Counted from the first letter of the stretch, positions 1-7,388 are shown. The stretch: 14,950 bases of DNA from CAYOOT01 sp964405665 (GCA_964405665.1 CAYOOT010000069.1:1-14950); one strand, 5' to 3'. The notes: generated by a model from the letters alone, not told the origin. Program-made: numbers and translations.

Positions 1-3
1 AAT

Positions 4-40
4 CTTCTATAATGTTTCTATTATAGAATAATTATAGAAG
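4..40 (+). promoter_or_regulatory. Nested palindrome over the umuDC promoter, candidate LexA-type operator
   Basis: CTTCTATAAT (4-13) is repeated as a perfect inverted copy, ATTATAGAAG (31-40). A second palindrome, TTCTAT-T-ATAGAA (16-28), lies between them, so the 9-mer TTCTATAAT occurs once forward (5-13) and twice inverted (20-28, 31-39). TATAAT at 8-13 fits a -10 box, which would put the transcript start near 19-21, inside the inner palindrome. umuD begins at 41, directly after the outer arm. umuDC operons are classically repressed by LexA, so an SOS operator is the natural reading. The motif does not match the E. coli CTGT-N8-ACAG box, so the assignment is inferred from position and symmetry. 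The -35 region lies outside the window. Confidence 0.6.
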
Positions 41-442
41 ATGAAATCGTTTATTCAATTAAAATGCCCTTTAATGGCTTCTCCTGTAGTAGCGGGCTTC
101 CCTGCGCCAACAGAAAGCCAAATTGAGACAACTTTAGACTTAAATCAATATTTGATTAGCCATCCTGCAGCAACTTTTTTTACCAGAGTAAAAGGTTACT
201 CCATGACTGCTGTGGGAATAACAGAGGGAGATTTATTAATTGTGGACCGTTCTCTTTTGCCCCAGGACAAACAAATTGTGATTGCTATTCTTAATGGAGA
301 ATTTACAGTTAAGCGTTTAAGAAAAACAGCAACAAAAACTTTTCTTCAAGCGGAAAATCCCCAGTTTCCCTCCCTGGAAATTAAAGCAGAAGATCAATTC
401 GAAGTCTGGGGAGTGGTAACATATGTAATCCATAAATTATGA
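41..442 (+). CDS. umuD: UmuD-like SOS mutagenesis protein, self-cleaving S24 peptidase
   Basis: UmuD is the regulatory subunit of DNA polymerase V. RecA-stimulated self-cleavage gives UmuD', which activates UmuC for translesion synthesis. The 133-residue length is close to E. coli UmuD. The cleavage site reads VVAGFPAP, with the bond Ala18-Gly19 (Ala-Gly as in LexA, where E. coli UmuD has Cys-Gly). The catalytic serine is Ser54 in GYSMTAVGI, and the general-base lysine is Lys91 in TVKRL. The start at 41 leaves an 18-residue arm before the cleavage site; the next Met (residue 12) would leave only six, so 41 is preferred even though AGAAG abuts the ATG and makes a poor ribosome site. The gene overlaps umuC by ATGA. 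Regulation is probably SOS, through the palindrome just upstream. Confidence 0.93.
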   Translation: MKSFIQLKCPLMASPVVAGFPAPTESQIETTLDLNQYLISHPAATFFTRVKGYSMTAVGITEGDLLIVDRSLLPQDKQIVIAILNGEFTVKRLRKTATKTFLQAENPQFPSLEIKAEDQFEVWGVVTYVIHKL

Positions 443-1704
443 CTTACATTACCCTCGTTGATTGCAATAATTTTTTTGTCTCTTGCGAAAGAGTGTTTAA
501 TCCTAAGCTCCATAATCAGCCGGTTGTAGTGCTCTCTAGTAATGATGGTTGCGTTATCTCTCGTTCCAATGAAGCAAAAAAAATAGGGATTCCCATGGGA
601 GCTCCCGCCTATCAATACGAGAACATTTTTAAAAAACATAATATCACTGTATTCTCCTCAAACTTTTCCTTGTATTCAGAAATCTCGCGTCGAGTGATGC
701 AAATTTTAAAGGAATTAAATAAAAAAATAGAGATTTATTCTGTTGATGAAGCTTTTATTTTTCTGGAGAAATTCCCAGAGACTGTGCTTGAACCTTACTG
801 TAGAGATCTTAAAGAAAAAGTTTATCGTTATACCGGAATTCCCATCTCCATTGGTATTAGTGAAACTAAAACTCTAGCCAAAGCGGCTAATAAACTTGCT
901 AAAAAAGAAAGCGAAAGACAGGGTATTTGTTACCTTTCTTTAAAAGCTGCGGATTCTCAACTTCTCAAATTGGAAGTAGGTGATCTCTGGGGAATTGGAC
1001 GAAGGCTGGCAAAGAAATTGCGTTATCATGGAATCCTTACTGCCTTTGATTTAAAATATGCAAATGACGAATGGCTAAGAACAAAATTTACTATTCATGG
1101 ACTAAGAGTGGCTACGGAATTAAGAGGAATCAATTGTTCAAACTTGGAACCAATAGAAACTTCCCAAAAAACGATGGTCCATTCCCGCAGTTTTGGAAAT
1201 TATGTTTATACGCTTCAGCAACTTTCTGAAGTAGCAAGTGATTATGCCAGTACCCTTGCTCAGAAATTAAGAAAAGAAAATTTAGCTGCCGGGACATTGG
1301 TAGTTTGGATTACGACAAATAGATTTAGCAGCACTCCTGGCTACTCTTCTTCCGGCACTTATAATTTTCAAATTCCTTCTTCTTATACTTTTGAATTGAT
1401 TGTGGCGGCGCAAAATATTTTGCAACAAATTTATCGACCAAAATATGCTTACAATAAACTGGCGGTAATGGCTTGTAACCTTTGTTATCAAAATGAAAAA
1501 CAATTAAGCTTGCTAGAAGTAGAGAGAAACTTGGAAAAAGAAAATAATTTAATGAAAGCAGTGGATAGTTTAAATTGTCTTTATGGTAAAAAGGGAATTT
1601 TTTATGCCTCTTCTGGAATCAATCATAATTGGAAAACTCTGCAATTAAAACGTTCTCCGCGCTTTATGAGTGATTGGAAGGAGCTCTTGGTTGTTAAAGC
1701 CTAG
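439..1704 (+). CDS. umuC: DNA polymerase V catalytic subunit UmuC (Y-family)
   Basis: UmuC is an error-prone Y-family polymerase that copies damaged DNA together with UmuD'. The 421-residue length matches E. coli UmuC. The first metal-binding aspartate is Asp8 in LVDCNNFF, whose aromatic pair forms the steric gate region. The catalytic pair Asp103-Glu104 lies in YSVDEAF. A helix-hairpin-helix follows (LWGIGRRLAKKL). A probable beta-clamp binding motif, QLSLL, sits at 355-359, where E. coli has QLNLF. The C-terminus carries the DUF4113-type tail ending RSPRFMSDWKELLVVKA. No key residue is missing. Its ATG overlaps the umuD stop (ATGA), so translation is coupled and the two proteins are made together. 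Confidence 0.96.
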   Translation: MTYITLVDCNNFFVSCERVFNPKLHNQPVVVLSSNDGCVISRSNEAKKIGIPMGAPAYQYENIFKKHNITVFSSNFSLYSEISRRVMQILKELNKKIEIYSVDEAFIFLEKFPETVLEPYCRDLKEKVYRYTGIPISIGISETKTLAKAANKLAKKESERQGICYLSLKAADSQLLKLEVGDLWGIGRRLAKKLRYHGILTAFDLKYANDEWLRTKFTIHGLRVATELRGINCSNLEPIETSQKTMVHSRSFGNYVYTLQQLSEVASDYASTLAQKLRKENLAAGTLVVWITTNRFSSTPGYSSSGTYNFQIPSSYTFELIVAAQNILQQIYRPKYAYNKLAVMACNLCYQNEKQLSLLEVERNLEKENNLMKAVDSLNCLYGKKGIFYASSGINHNWKTLQLKRSPRFMSDWKELLVVKA

Positions 1705-1821
1705 AAAACCCACAAATTTATGCGGTAAAGCACCTGTTTTTGCTTGAGTAGCATCAAAAATAATAGACCAAAGAAATGAAGATAGGTATTTAATTGCACT
1801 ATCAATTTTAGGAAAATTTCA

Positions 1822-3147
1822 ATGTCAAAAATTATACCAGAAGCTGCCAACGAGATAATTTCTCAGGTGATGCTGCCTGATGTTAGTCCGGTAATAGTGG
1901 ATTTGGAAAAAAGCAGTGGTAACCAAATTTATGATTCCAAAGGAAAAAGATTTTATCTGGATTGTTTCAGTTATGTAGCCAGTAATCCCATCGGCCATAA
2001 TCATCCCGGAATGTTTGAAGCGGAATTTGAAAAAAAACTTTTACGGGCAGCTCGCAATAAACCATCAAGTTCTGATTTTCATACGATTGAGATGGCCGAG
2101 TTTGTGGAAACTTTCCAACGTCTGGCGATGAAAAATGACTTTCAACATCTGTTCTTAATCGAAGGCGGAGCTAATGCTGTAGAAAACGCCTTGAAAACTG
2201 CTTTTGATTGGAAAGTAAGATTAAATCAGGCACGGGGAATAAAAGAAGAGAAGGGAACAAAAATTATCCATTTTGAACAAGCTTTTCACGGAAGAGGGGG
2301 CTATACTCTTAGTTTAACCAATACTGCCGATCCCAGAAAAACCAAATTTTTTCCGAAGTTTGAATGGCCGAGAATTATTAATCCGAAAATACATTTTCCG
2401 CAGGATGAAAAATCTAAAAAAGAAACTTTGGAGCTGGAAGAAAAAGCCTATTCTCAAATTGAAACGGCTTTTGAAGAAAACCCTAATGATATCGCAGCGA
2501 TTATTATTGAAACCATTCAAGGAGAAGGGGGAGATAATCAGTTTAGAAAAGAATTTCATCAAAATTTAAGAAAAATTGCCGATGAAAAAGCAGTAATGCT
2601 GATTTATGATGAAGTGCAATGCGGAGTGGGTCTTACTGGGAAAATGTGGGCTTACGAACATTATGGAATGATTCCCGACATCGTTTGTTTCGGTAAGAAA
2701 ACACAAGTCTGCGGCATTATGGTTGGCAGAAAAGTGGAACAAGTCGAAAACCACGTATTTAAAGAAGCTTCCCGAATCAATTCCACTTGGGGAGGAAATC
2801 TTGTCGACATGGTGCGCAGTCAAAGATACTTAGAAATCATTGAAGCGGAAAATTTGATTGAAAATGCAAGAATAGTGGGAGATTATTTCAAAACAAAATT
2901 GATCAATTTATGCGAAAAGTATCCTCGGCTTTATGATAATCCTCGAGGACTAGGATTGATGTGTGCCATTGATGTGGAAAGCGTAGAAAAAAGAGATCAA
3001 ATTTATAAAGCTATTTTTGAAAATGGGGCGATCATTCTTAAATGCGGAATTAATTCTCTACGGTTTAGACCAGCACTTAATTTTTCCACTAAAGAAGTAG
3101 ATCAGTTGTTGGAAATCATTGAAAAGGTAAGTAGAACTTTAGTATAA
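1822..3147 (+). CDS. lat: L-lysine 6-aminotransferase (PLP, class III)
   Basis: This enzyme moves the epsilon-amino group of lysine to 2-oxoglutarate, giving aminoadipate semialdehyde/piperideine-6-carboxylate, a step in lysine breakdown and, in some actinobacteria, beta-lactam synthesis or persistence. The 441-residue protein follows the Mycobacterium tuberculosis Lat pattern almost throughout: NKPSSSDFHTIEMAEFVETF, LIEGGANAVENALKTAFDWK, GYTLSLTNT, FPKFEWPRI and INSTWGGNLVDMVR. Asp263 in IYDEVQCG should bind the PLP pyridine nitrogen; the Schiff-base lysine is Lys293, second of the pair in GKKTQVCG. AGGA at 1810-1813 lies 8 bases before the ATG. It stands alone, 117 bases after umuC, with no dehydrogenase partner in the window. 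A GTAGGGGC repeat begins 3 bases after its stop. Substrate is inferred from resemblance. Confidence 0.9.
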   Translation: MSKIIPEAANEIISQVMLPDVSPVIVDLEKSSGNQIYDSKGKRFYLDCFSYVASNPIGHNHPGMFEAEFEKKLLRAARNKPSSSDFHTIEMAEFVETFQRLAMKNDFQHLFLIEGGANAVENALKTAFDWKVRLNQARGIKEEKGTKIIHFEQAFHGRGGYTLSLTNTADPRKTKFFPKFEWPRIINPKIHFPQDEKSKKETLELEEKAYSQIETAFEENPNDIAAIIIETIQGEGGDNQFRKEFHQNLRKIADEKAVMLIYDEVQCGVGLTGKMWAYEHYGMIPDIVCFGKKTQVCGIMVGRKVEQVENHVFKEASRINSTWGGNLVDMVRSQRYLEIIEAENLIENARIVGDYFKTKLINLCEKYPRLYDNPRGLGLMCAIDVESVEKRDQIYKAIFENGAIILKCGINSLRFRPALNFSTKEVDQLLEIIEKVSRTLV

Positions 3148-3150
3148 CTC

Positions 3151-3227
3151 TGTAGGGGCAGGTTTTATACCTGCCCGGAATCACCAAATATAATTGTAAA
3201 ACGGGCGGGCACAGACCCGCCCCTACA
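3151..3227. repeat. Paired GTAGGGGC hairpin element between convergent genes
   Basis: The 77-base element is bounded by TGTAGGGGC (3151-3159) and its inverted copy GCCCCTACA (3219-3227). Each half is also a hairpin: GGGCAGGT/ACCTGCCC (3156-3163 and 3169-3176, 5-base loop) and GGGCGGG/CCCGCCC (3203-3209 and 3216-3222). This double-hairpin form is typical of REP/BIME-like palindromes. It starts 3 bases after the lat stop and ends 1 base before the stop of the secreted protein on the other strand. It is far more GC-rich than its surroundings. There are no T-runs, so it is not a standard terminator, but it could stabilise both mRNA ends. A related copy lies at 9612-9641. Confidence 0.85.
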
Positions 3228-3228
3228 T

Positions 3229-3552
3229 TCAAACTTCAGGCACTTCTTCCACATCAGTCGGTGCCGGACCAACTCCTTGATCAGTATTGTTATCTTCTAA
3301 AGGTTCTCCGTCATTCGGGCCAGGTGCTTGGACATTTTGATCAACTACAGTATCGACCATACTGATAGCCGGTTCCACACAAGTGCATCTTGCTTTATCA
3401 CCATCACCAAATCCAACTTTCCTCAAGCCATCAGCGCATTCTGTCGCGCATTGATCTACCGATCCTTCTTCACTTGTTTCTGAAGCATAGCATTTATTGC
3501 TTACAGACATCGTTAAAGCCAAGCCAATGGCTAATAATGTTTTTACGTTCAT
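3229..3552 (-). CDS. Small secreted Cys-containing acidic protein, function unknown
   Basis: I do not recognise this 107-residue protein. Residues 1-24 form a Sec signal peptide (MNVKTLLAIGLALTMSVSNKCYA, probable cleavage after CYA). The mature part is acidic, with four cysteines in a C-x3-C then C-x-C arrangement (DQCATEC and ARCTC) that could form two disulfides, followed by a Pro/Asp/Glu/Asn-rich low-complexity tail. The start at 3552 is chosen because GGAGG lies just upstream and the signal peptide begins there; the frame stays open to 3678, but that extension runs through a palindromic repeat. It follows the minor-pilin genes on the same strand, 115 bases after pilX, where pilY1 or pilE is often found. 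A link to pili is inferred from position only. Confidence 0.72.
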   Translation of the reverse strand: MNVKTLLAIGLALTMSVSNKCYASETSEEGSVDQCATECADGLRKVGFGDGDKARCTCVEPAISMVDTVVDQNVQAPGPNDGEPLEDNNTDQGVGPAPTDVEEVPEV

Positions 3553-3556
3553 GGTT

Positions 3557-3561
3557 CCTCC
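3557..3561 (-). promoter_or_regulatory. Strong ribosome binding site fixing the start of the small secreted protein
   Basis: On the minus strand GGAGG is followed by AACC and ATG. It is the clearest Shine-Dalgarno of the minus-strand cluster and selects the ATG at 3552 over the longer open frame from 3678. Confidence 0.8.
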
Positions 3562-3599
3562 TTTTATATTATTTGTAACTTTCTTATCCATTAATAGCT

Positions 3600-3630
3600 T
3601 TCCCAGATCTCTCACTGCGTTCGGGATAAA
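3600..3630. repeat. Candidate dispersed palindromic repeat with the CCCGAACGCAGTGAG core
   Basis: Read on the minus strand this is TTATCCCGAACGCAGTGAG followed by AGATCTGGGA. I recall a dispersed palindrome with core ATCCCGAACGCAGTGAGGGAT from many uncultured bacterial genomes; it is often mistranslated as FIPNAVRDL, as in the over-long frame here. The arms match imperfectly in this copy (GAGAGAT instead of GAGGGAT). It lies between pilX and the small secreted protein, where it could affect the stability of the transcript. It is the only copy in the window, so calling it a repeat rests on memory. Confidence 0.5.
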
Positions 3631-3667
3631 CTTATGACTATTTTTTTTGTTATTTTTCGACATAAGT

Positions 3668-5482
3668 TTAGAGTTCATAATCCCTCAAGAAAAGTTGTTG
3701 TCGTAAATAAACAAAGCGCGGAGTAATTGGTGGTAAATTTGCCGCATTGTTGAAAGAAGTATCGTAGTTCCAATCACGGTTTGGAGGGTTATAACTTTGA
3801 CTAGCCCAAGTCCCATTGACATGTCTTGGAATATTTAAGCTAACAAACGATCCTCGATAGGTAAGGGTTTTGCCCGACCAGTTTTCATGAAATCTTGGAT
3901 AGTTTTCCAAACCACCATTATAAGCACCACCTTGACCACTAGTGCCATCTTGTCCTCCGGTTGTGTCTGTTCCAGATAAGAAAGCAGAATTAACAATAGT
4001 ATTACTTGCTGTTCTTCCAGATAGTGCCCCGGAGCTTGTGGTATCAGCAATGTTCCAGTTATTGGAAAGAAGATTTAGTGAGTCTGACATTATTGCAGCG
4101 GGAATTTTATTTACTGAATTATAATCACCTTTAATATACGCGGCTTGATCCGAAACAACTGTTAGCCCTACAACGGCTGGAGCACCAGCGAGATTGGACT
4201 GCAGTTTTGAACCATTTCTGATTCTAAATCCATACTTATTTGGAAGAAGAGCTTCCTTTGTCCCGTCAACAGTGAAGAAAAGAACCAATCCTCCTTCAGT
4301 AGTATCAGCTAAGGTTTTGCCTGCACCAAACAAGCTTTGGGATTGAATGCAGTTTAATAAGGCCAACATATCAACTTCAAGTAAGGCCATGTATTTACTT
4401 TCGCGATGATTATAAAAAGCGCTATTATAACCTACCGCCTTTGTCCCAACTGTGCCCGCGCAACTATTTAGTTTGGTTGTAAGTGCAGAGTCCACAGTGT
4501 CATCATTTTTTCTTACTTCAATTCCACTGGTAGAAGCAGTAGTGCTTTTATTGGTATCGGCAGCATTCATTCGAAGCACTAATCTTAAATCCGCTTTTTC
4601 CCAATATAAGTTCCCGGGGATAGGATCGAATTGTGCCGGTTGTGGTACTTCTACTGGAGGAACTTTAATCTGAATCATTCCATTGTAACTCGTAATGTCA
4701 GAATTGTTAATTAAAACCCTTTGGGGACAAGTTGGTTTTAAATTAACTGCTGAAACAGGATTGGTTACAGAGACAGGAGTGCTCATACAAGTATTATCAT
4801 CTTTTCTTCCTCGATATAAATTCCCCACTGAAGTCACTTGTCCGCTGATGGCCAAACTTGTATTGGCATTAAGGTAGAGATCTTTGTTGGTATGCACCGG
4901 CCCGGAAAGAGTCATTGCCGGGCCAGGAAGTATCTCCAAATCTTTGTTATAAAATGCGGCAAATTGAAATAAAGGAACCAGCCTGCTTTTAAATCGCAGC
5001 TCCAGCGCACCTTCAGTTTTTCCATCCGTTCCTTTAGCCAGTGAATTTGCTGTATAGCGATATTCCTGGGCATTTAAGTTTTGATATCTTTCGCCAACAG
5101 GGATAGTGGTAATAATTGGATTAGCAGGATCTTCACTCATGTAAGTGGTAGCGGTATGATTTCCTAGAACAAAGTTCTTACAAACAAAATCACCGCTACC
5201 ATTGTTGTTGCCCTGGCAAGGAATCGCATTTGCAGTATTATAAGGGCTTGTTCCCGTGGGTCTATTGTAATTCACAAAAACTTGTCGCACTTCTTCCGCT
5301 CTTAAATTTAATCCTGCTTCTGCTGTATTAAAACCAATATTGGAATTTTTATCGAGCTTTGTTGTGGCCAATTCAATTTTAGTGATTAAAGCAAAAGCTC
5401 CCAATAAGGATAAAAGCACAGAGAGCATAATCATTGTGGCAATCAGCGCAAATCCAGAATTTTTTTCAAGAATCTTTTTCAT
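3668..5482 (-). CDS. pilX: PilX-like type IV pilus minor pilin, unusually large
   Basis: The N-terminus is a class III (prepilin) signal: MKKILEKNSG, cleavage Gly10|Phe11, then a hydrophobic helix FALIATMIMLSVLLSLLGAFAL. The E5 residue common in pilins is Ala, and the helix ends in NTAEAGLNLRAEEVR, the AEA signature of PilX N-domains. After about residue 165 there is a large extra region containing FAAFYNKDLEILPGP and GPVHTNKDLY (about 174-203), a pattern I recall from long PilX-related proteins of unknown function. The total of 604 residues compares with roughly 200 for Pseudomonas PilX. The start is set at 5482, giving a 10-residue leader 4 bases after the pilW stop; 5503 is also possible (7 more residues, 17-base overlap) but AAGGA then abuts the ATG. 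Minor pilins prime pilus assembly in the inner membrane; the large domain may add adhesion. Confidence 0.78.
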   Translation of the reverse strand: MKKILEKNSGFALIATMIMLSVLLSLLGAFALITKIELATTKLDKNSNIGFNTAEAGLNLRAEEVRQVFVNYNRPTGTSPYNTANAIPCQGNNNGSGDFVCKNFVLGNHTATTYMSEDPANPIITTIPVGERYQNLNAQEYRYTANSLAKGTDGKTEGALELRFKSRLVPLFQFAAFYNKDLEILPGPAMTLSGPVHTNKDLYLNANTSLAISGQVTSVGNLYRGRKDDNTCMSTPVSVTNPVSAVNLKPTCPQRVLINNSDITSYNGMIQIKVPPVEVPQPAQFDPIPGNLYWEKADLRLVLRMNAADTNKSTTASTSGIEVRKNDDTVDSALTTKLNSCAGTVGTKAVGYNSAFYNHRESKYMALLEVDMLALLNCIQSQSLFGAGKTLADTTEGGLVLFFTVDGTKEALLPNKYGFRIRNGSKLQSNLAGAPAVVGLTVVSDQAAYIKGDYNSVNKIPAAIMSDSLNLLSNNWNIADTTSSGALSGRTASNTIVNSAFLSGTDTTGGQDGTSGQGGAYNGGLENYPRFHENWSGKTLTYRGSFVSLNIPRHVNGTWASQSYNPPNRDWNYDTSFNNAANLPPITPRFVYLRQQLFLRDYEL

Positions 5483-5486
5483 TTTC

Positions 5487-6392
5487 TTAATTGGAAAGCA
5501 CATTCCTTGGGAATAATCTTGTTGTTAATGTAGAGCTAAGAGTTCTTTGGCGATAAGTATCAGTGCCGGTAATACTGACTTCAATTGCTTTTATTTGAGT
5601 CCAAGAATCATTAACAGTAAAAGAATCTTTGATGCTGCCATCTTGCATTATCGCTTTAAACTGAATATTTTGAATTCCATAAATAATGTTTTGAATATTG
5701 GTTGTATTTTGATTTGCTGTTACTTGCAAAAGATCTGTTTGCCCGCTAACCGCTGATTTTGCAAAAATCCATTCACTTAAAATATAGGCGGAAGATGACA
5801 TGGCAGTATAAGTATTAGCCCAAGTACCGCTTTGATTATGAATTCTTTGGATACTGGTATTATTATTTGTTTCGGAATCATAGTTGAAAAATTGACCTTT
5901 CTTACTGACAAAATCATAGATATAAGCTTTCACGATTCCAGTCGGATCGGCCAGACGATAAGTTCTCCAACTATTATAGTTGGAAGTTTGAGTTCCAAAG
6001 GTACAGGCTGGCGGAGTGCCTGCAGCGGTAGAAGTAATATAGACATAACCACCAGCTGTACTAGGAGTAATAGTTTGACAAACAGTAAGCGTTTCATCCA
6101 AAAGGTTTCTTCGAAGAATTAATTGATCGGAAACATTCCCCCCACCATCAATTATTTCTAAGGCAGGAAATCCTGTAGGCAATCGTTCTCCGGTTTGTCT
6201 TAATTCCGTATTGATAATTTCAAAAGCCGAGCGAATGTTTTGATTGAGCCTGGTTCTTAAGATGTCATAGCTATAAGTATTTCTGCTGGCAATTGTCGCA
6301 GAAAGCCCCATCCCAAAAATAAGCATACTTAAACTTGAAGCTACAAGTAACTCGATAATGCTCATCCCAATGTTATTACTAGTCAGTTTCAA
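5487..6392 (-). CDS. pilW: PilW-like type IV pilus minor pilin
   Basis: The protein has 301 residues. Leader MKLTSNNIG is followed by cleavage at Gly9|Met10 and the helix MSIIELLVASSLSMLIFGMG, with the conserved Glu at mature position 5 (Glu14). Next comes the PilW-like stretch RSAFEIINTELRQTGERLP and a long, mostly beta, Thr/Ser/Asn-rich C-terminal domain. The start codon is TTG, chosen because AAGG, within the end of pilV, lies 5 bases upstream and gives a normal leader length. The stop is 4 bases before the preferred pilX start and the start is 2 bases after the pilV stop, so the three are translated as one unit. By family knowledge PilW joins PilV, PilX and FimT/FimU in a tip complex that initiates pili. 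Name rests on leader, size and order. Confidence 0.82.
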   Translation of the reverse strand: MKLTSNNIGMSIIELLVASSLSMLIFGMGLSATIASRNTYSYDILRTRLNQNIRSAFEIINTELRQTGERLPTGFPALEIIDGGGNVSDQLILRRNLLDETLTVCQTITPSTAGGYVYITSTAAGTPPACTFGTQTSNYNSWRTYRLADPTGIVKAYIYDFVSKKGQFFNYDSETNNNTSIQRIHNQSGTWANTYTAMSSSAYILSEWIFAKSAVSGQTDLLQVTANQNTTNIQNIIYGIQNIQFKAIMQDGSIKDSFTVNDSWTQIKAIEVSITGTDTYRQRTLSSTLTTRLFPRNVLSN

Positions 6393-6394
6393 GT

Positions 6395-6781
6395 TTACCT
6401 TAATTGTGTAAAAACAGTTTGTGTGGAAAAAATATTTTTATTCTTATAGGAAACTGCTACGGTAATGTGCCGATTATTTGCGCTGCTACAAAATTGAGAA
6501 TTGAGACAATAACTCGTTGTCGCATTGTATGTTCTGTTGCCGATGACAATATTTTGTTGACTGCTGCCGGAGCTGGGAAGTTGTGTGGGATCTGTGAAAC
6601 GTAAACCATCTACCGCTTGTTCAGCTACGGCAATTGCCTCAGAGCGTATTTCACTTTGAGAATTGTAACGGGTATGAGAAACAAAAGCAGGACCCATGCC
6701 GGCAAGAACGACACTAAAGATCATTAATGAAATCAGAACTTCAATTAAAGAAAAACCATTTTCTATTTTGATCTTATTCAC
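6395..6781 (-). CDS. pilV: PilV-like type IV pilus minor pilin
   Basis: Leader MNKIKIENG is followed by Gly|Phe cleavage and the helix FSLIEVLISLMIFSVVLAGMG, with Glu at mature position 5. This matches the PilV signature GFSLIEVLISL. The rest is short: a helical region (EIRSEAIAVAEQAVDGLRF), then a small beta domain with two cysteines. The start is GTG at 6781, with GAAGAGAG 6 bases upstream; TTG at 6787 is the alternative (two residues longer), but the ribosome site would then abut it. The resulting 128 residues are within the usual minor-pilin range. It lies 53 bases after fimT and 2 bases before pilW. A role in assembling or priming the pilus at the inner membrane is inferred from family and position. 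Confidence 0.84.
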   Translation of the reverse strand: MNKIKIENGFSLIEVLISLMIFSVVLAGMGPAFVSHTRYNSQSEIRSEAIAVAEQAVDGLRFTDPTQLPSSGSSQQNIVIGNRTYNATTSYCLNSQFCSSANNRHITVAVSYKNKNIFSTQTVFTQLR

Positions 6782-6787
6782 AAACAA

Positions 6788-6795
6788 CTCTCTTC
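6788..6795 (-). promoter_or_regulatory. Ribosome binding site selecting the GTG start of pilV
   Basis: GAAGAGAG on the minus strand lies 6 bases before GTG at 6781, but directly against the alternative TTG at 6787. The spacing favours the GTG. Confidence 0.6.
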
Positions 6796-6834
6796 AATAA
6801 AACAATTCAAATTCATATAAAATCATTAAAAATA

Positions 6835-7296
6835 TCAGGGCTGAATGCGAGCAGCTCCTCCTAAAAAAATTTCAATGGTGCGCATTTTACCACCCTGATC
6901 ATAAAGAGTTAAATTTTGCGCATTTTGAGCAAAACCACGCGAATCAAAACAGATCGACCAAGTATGGGAAGTAAGAGCTACACCAATAGGCAAATCTAAT
7001 GTTAATTTCGTATCGATGGTCGGATTATTGGCAGTGCATTTACTGAGATATTGTGTATAAATATGACTGTTAGTGCTTGCTTGAATTTTATAAGCGGAGG
7101 TAGTGGCAATGGCCTTTGATCTAGTTTGCTTGATGATCCCCAATGTCGTAGCAATGCCATCATCTAAAGGATTTTTTAATGCCGCAAAGGAAGGAATTGC
7201 TGTAGTTGCCAGAATCATTGTGATGAAAAGCACTACAATCAGTTCCAATATGGTGAAACCTGTCGAGCTTAATCCTGTAATTCTTGGGTAACCCAT
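6835..7296 (-). CDS. fimT: FimT/GspH-like minor pseudopilin
   Basis: This 153-residue prepilin has leader MGYPRITGLSSTG, cleavage at Gly13|Phe14 and the helix FTILELIVVLFITMILATTAIPSF, with Glu at mature position 5. The sequence TTLGIIKQTRSKAIATTSAYKIQ and the C-terminal FDSRGFAQNAQNLTLYD match the GspH/FimT pattern, where a strand pair carries SRG. In transformable bacteria FimT-type pilins can bind DNA and aid uptake, which would fit with comEC in the window, but DNA binding is not shown here. It is the first gene of the minus-strand cluster, divergent from pcnB across about 195 bases. Its Shine-Dalgarno is weak (GGAT, 7 bases before the ATG). Confidence 0.84.
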   Translation of the reverse strand: MGYPRITGLSSTGFTILELIVVLFITMILATTAIPSFAALKNPLDDGIATTLGIIKQTRSKAIATTSAYKIQASTNSHIYTQYLSKCTANNPTIDTKLTLDLPIGVALTSHTWSICFDSRGFAQNAQNLTLYDQGGKMRTIEIFLGGAARIQP

Positions 7297-7388
7297 TACT
7301 TATATCCACGCAAAAATTATCAAATAAGACTCTAATTCCCTGATAAGCCTTATACTTTTTCAGAACTTTCCAAATTTCTGATACTTAA

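Noticed and set aside
1723..1748. Possible hairpin AAGCA/TGCTT after umuC
   Set aside because: Only 5 pairs with a large T-rich loop; too weak to call a terminator.
2314..2562. Antisense open frames inside lat and other genes
   Set aside because: They lie in shadow frames of well-supported genes and have no family signature.
3553..3678. Longer N-terminus for the small secreted protein
   Set aside because: The extension translates a palindromic repeat, and the strong ribosome site and signal peptide begin at 3552.
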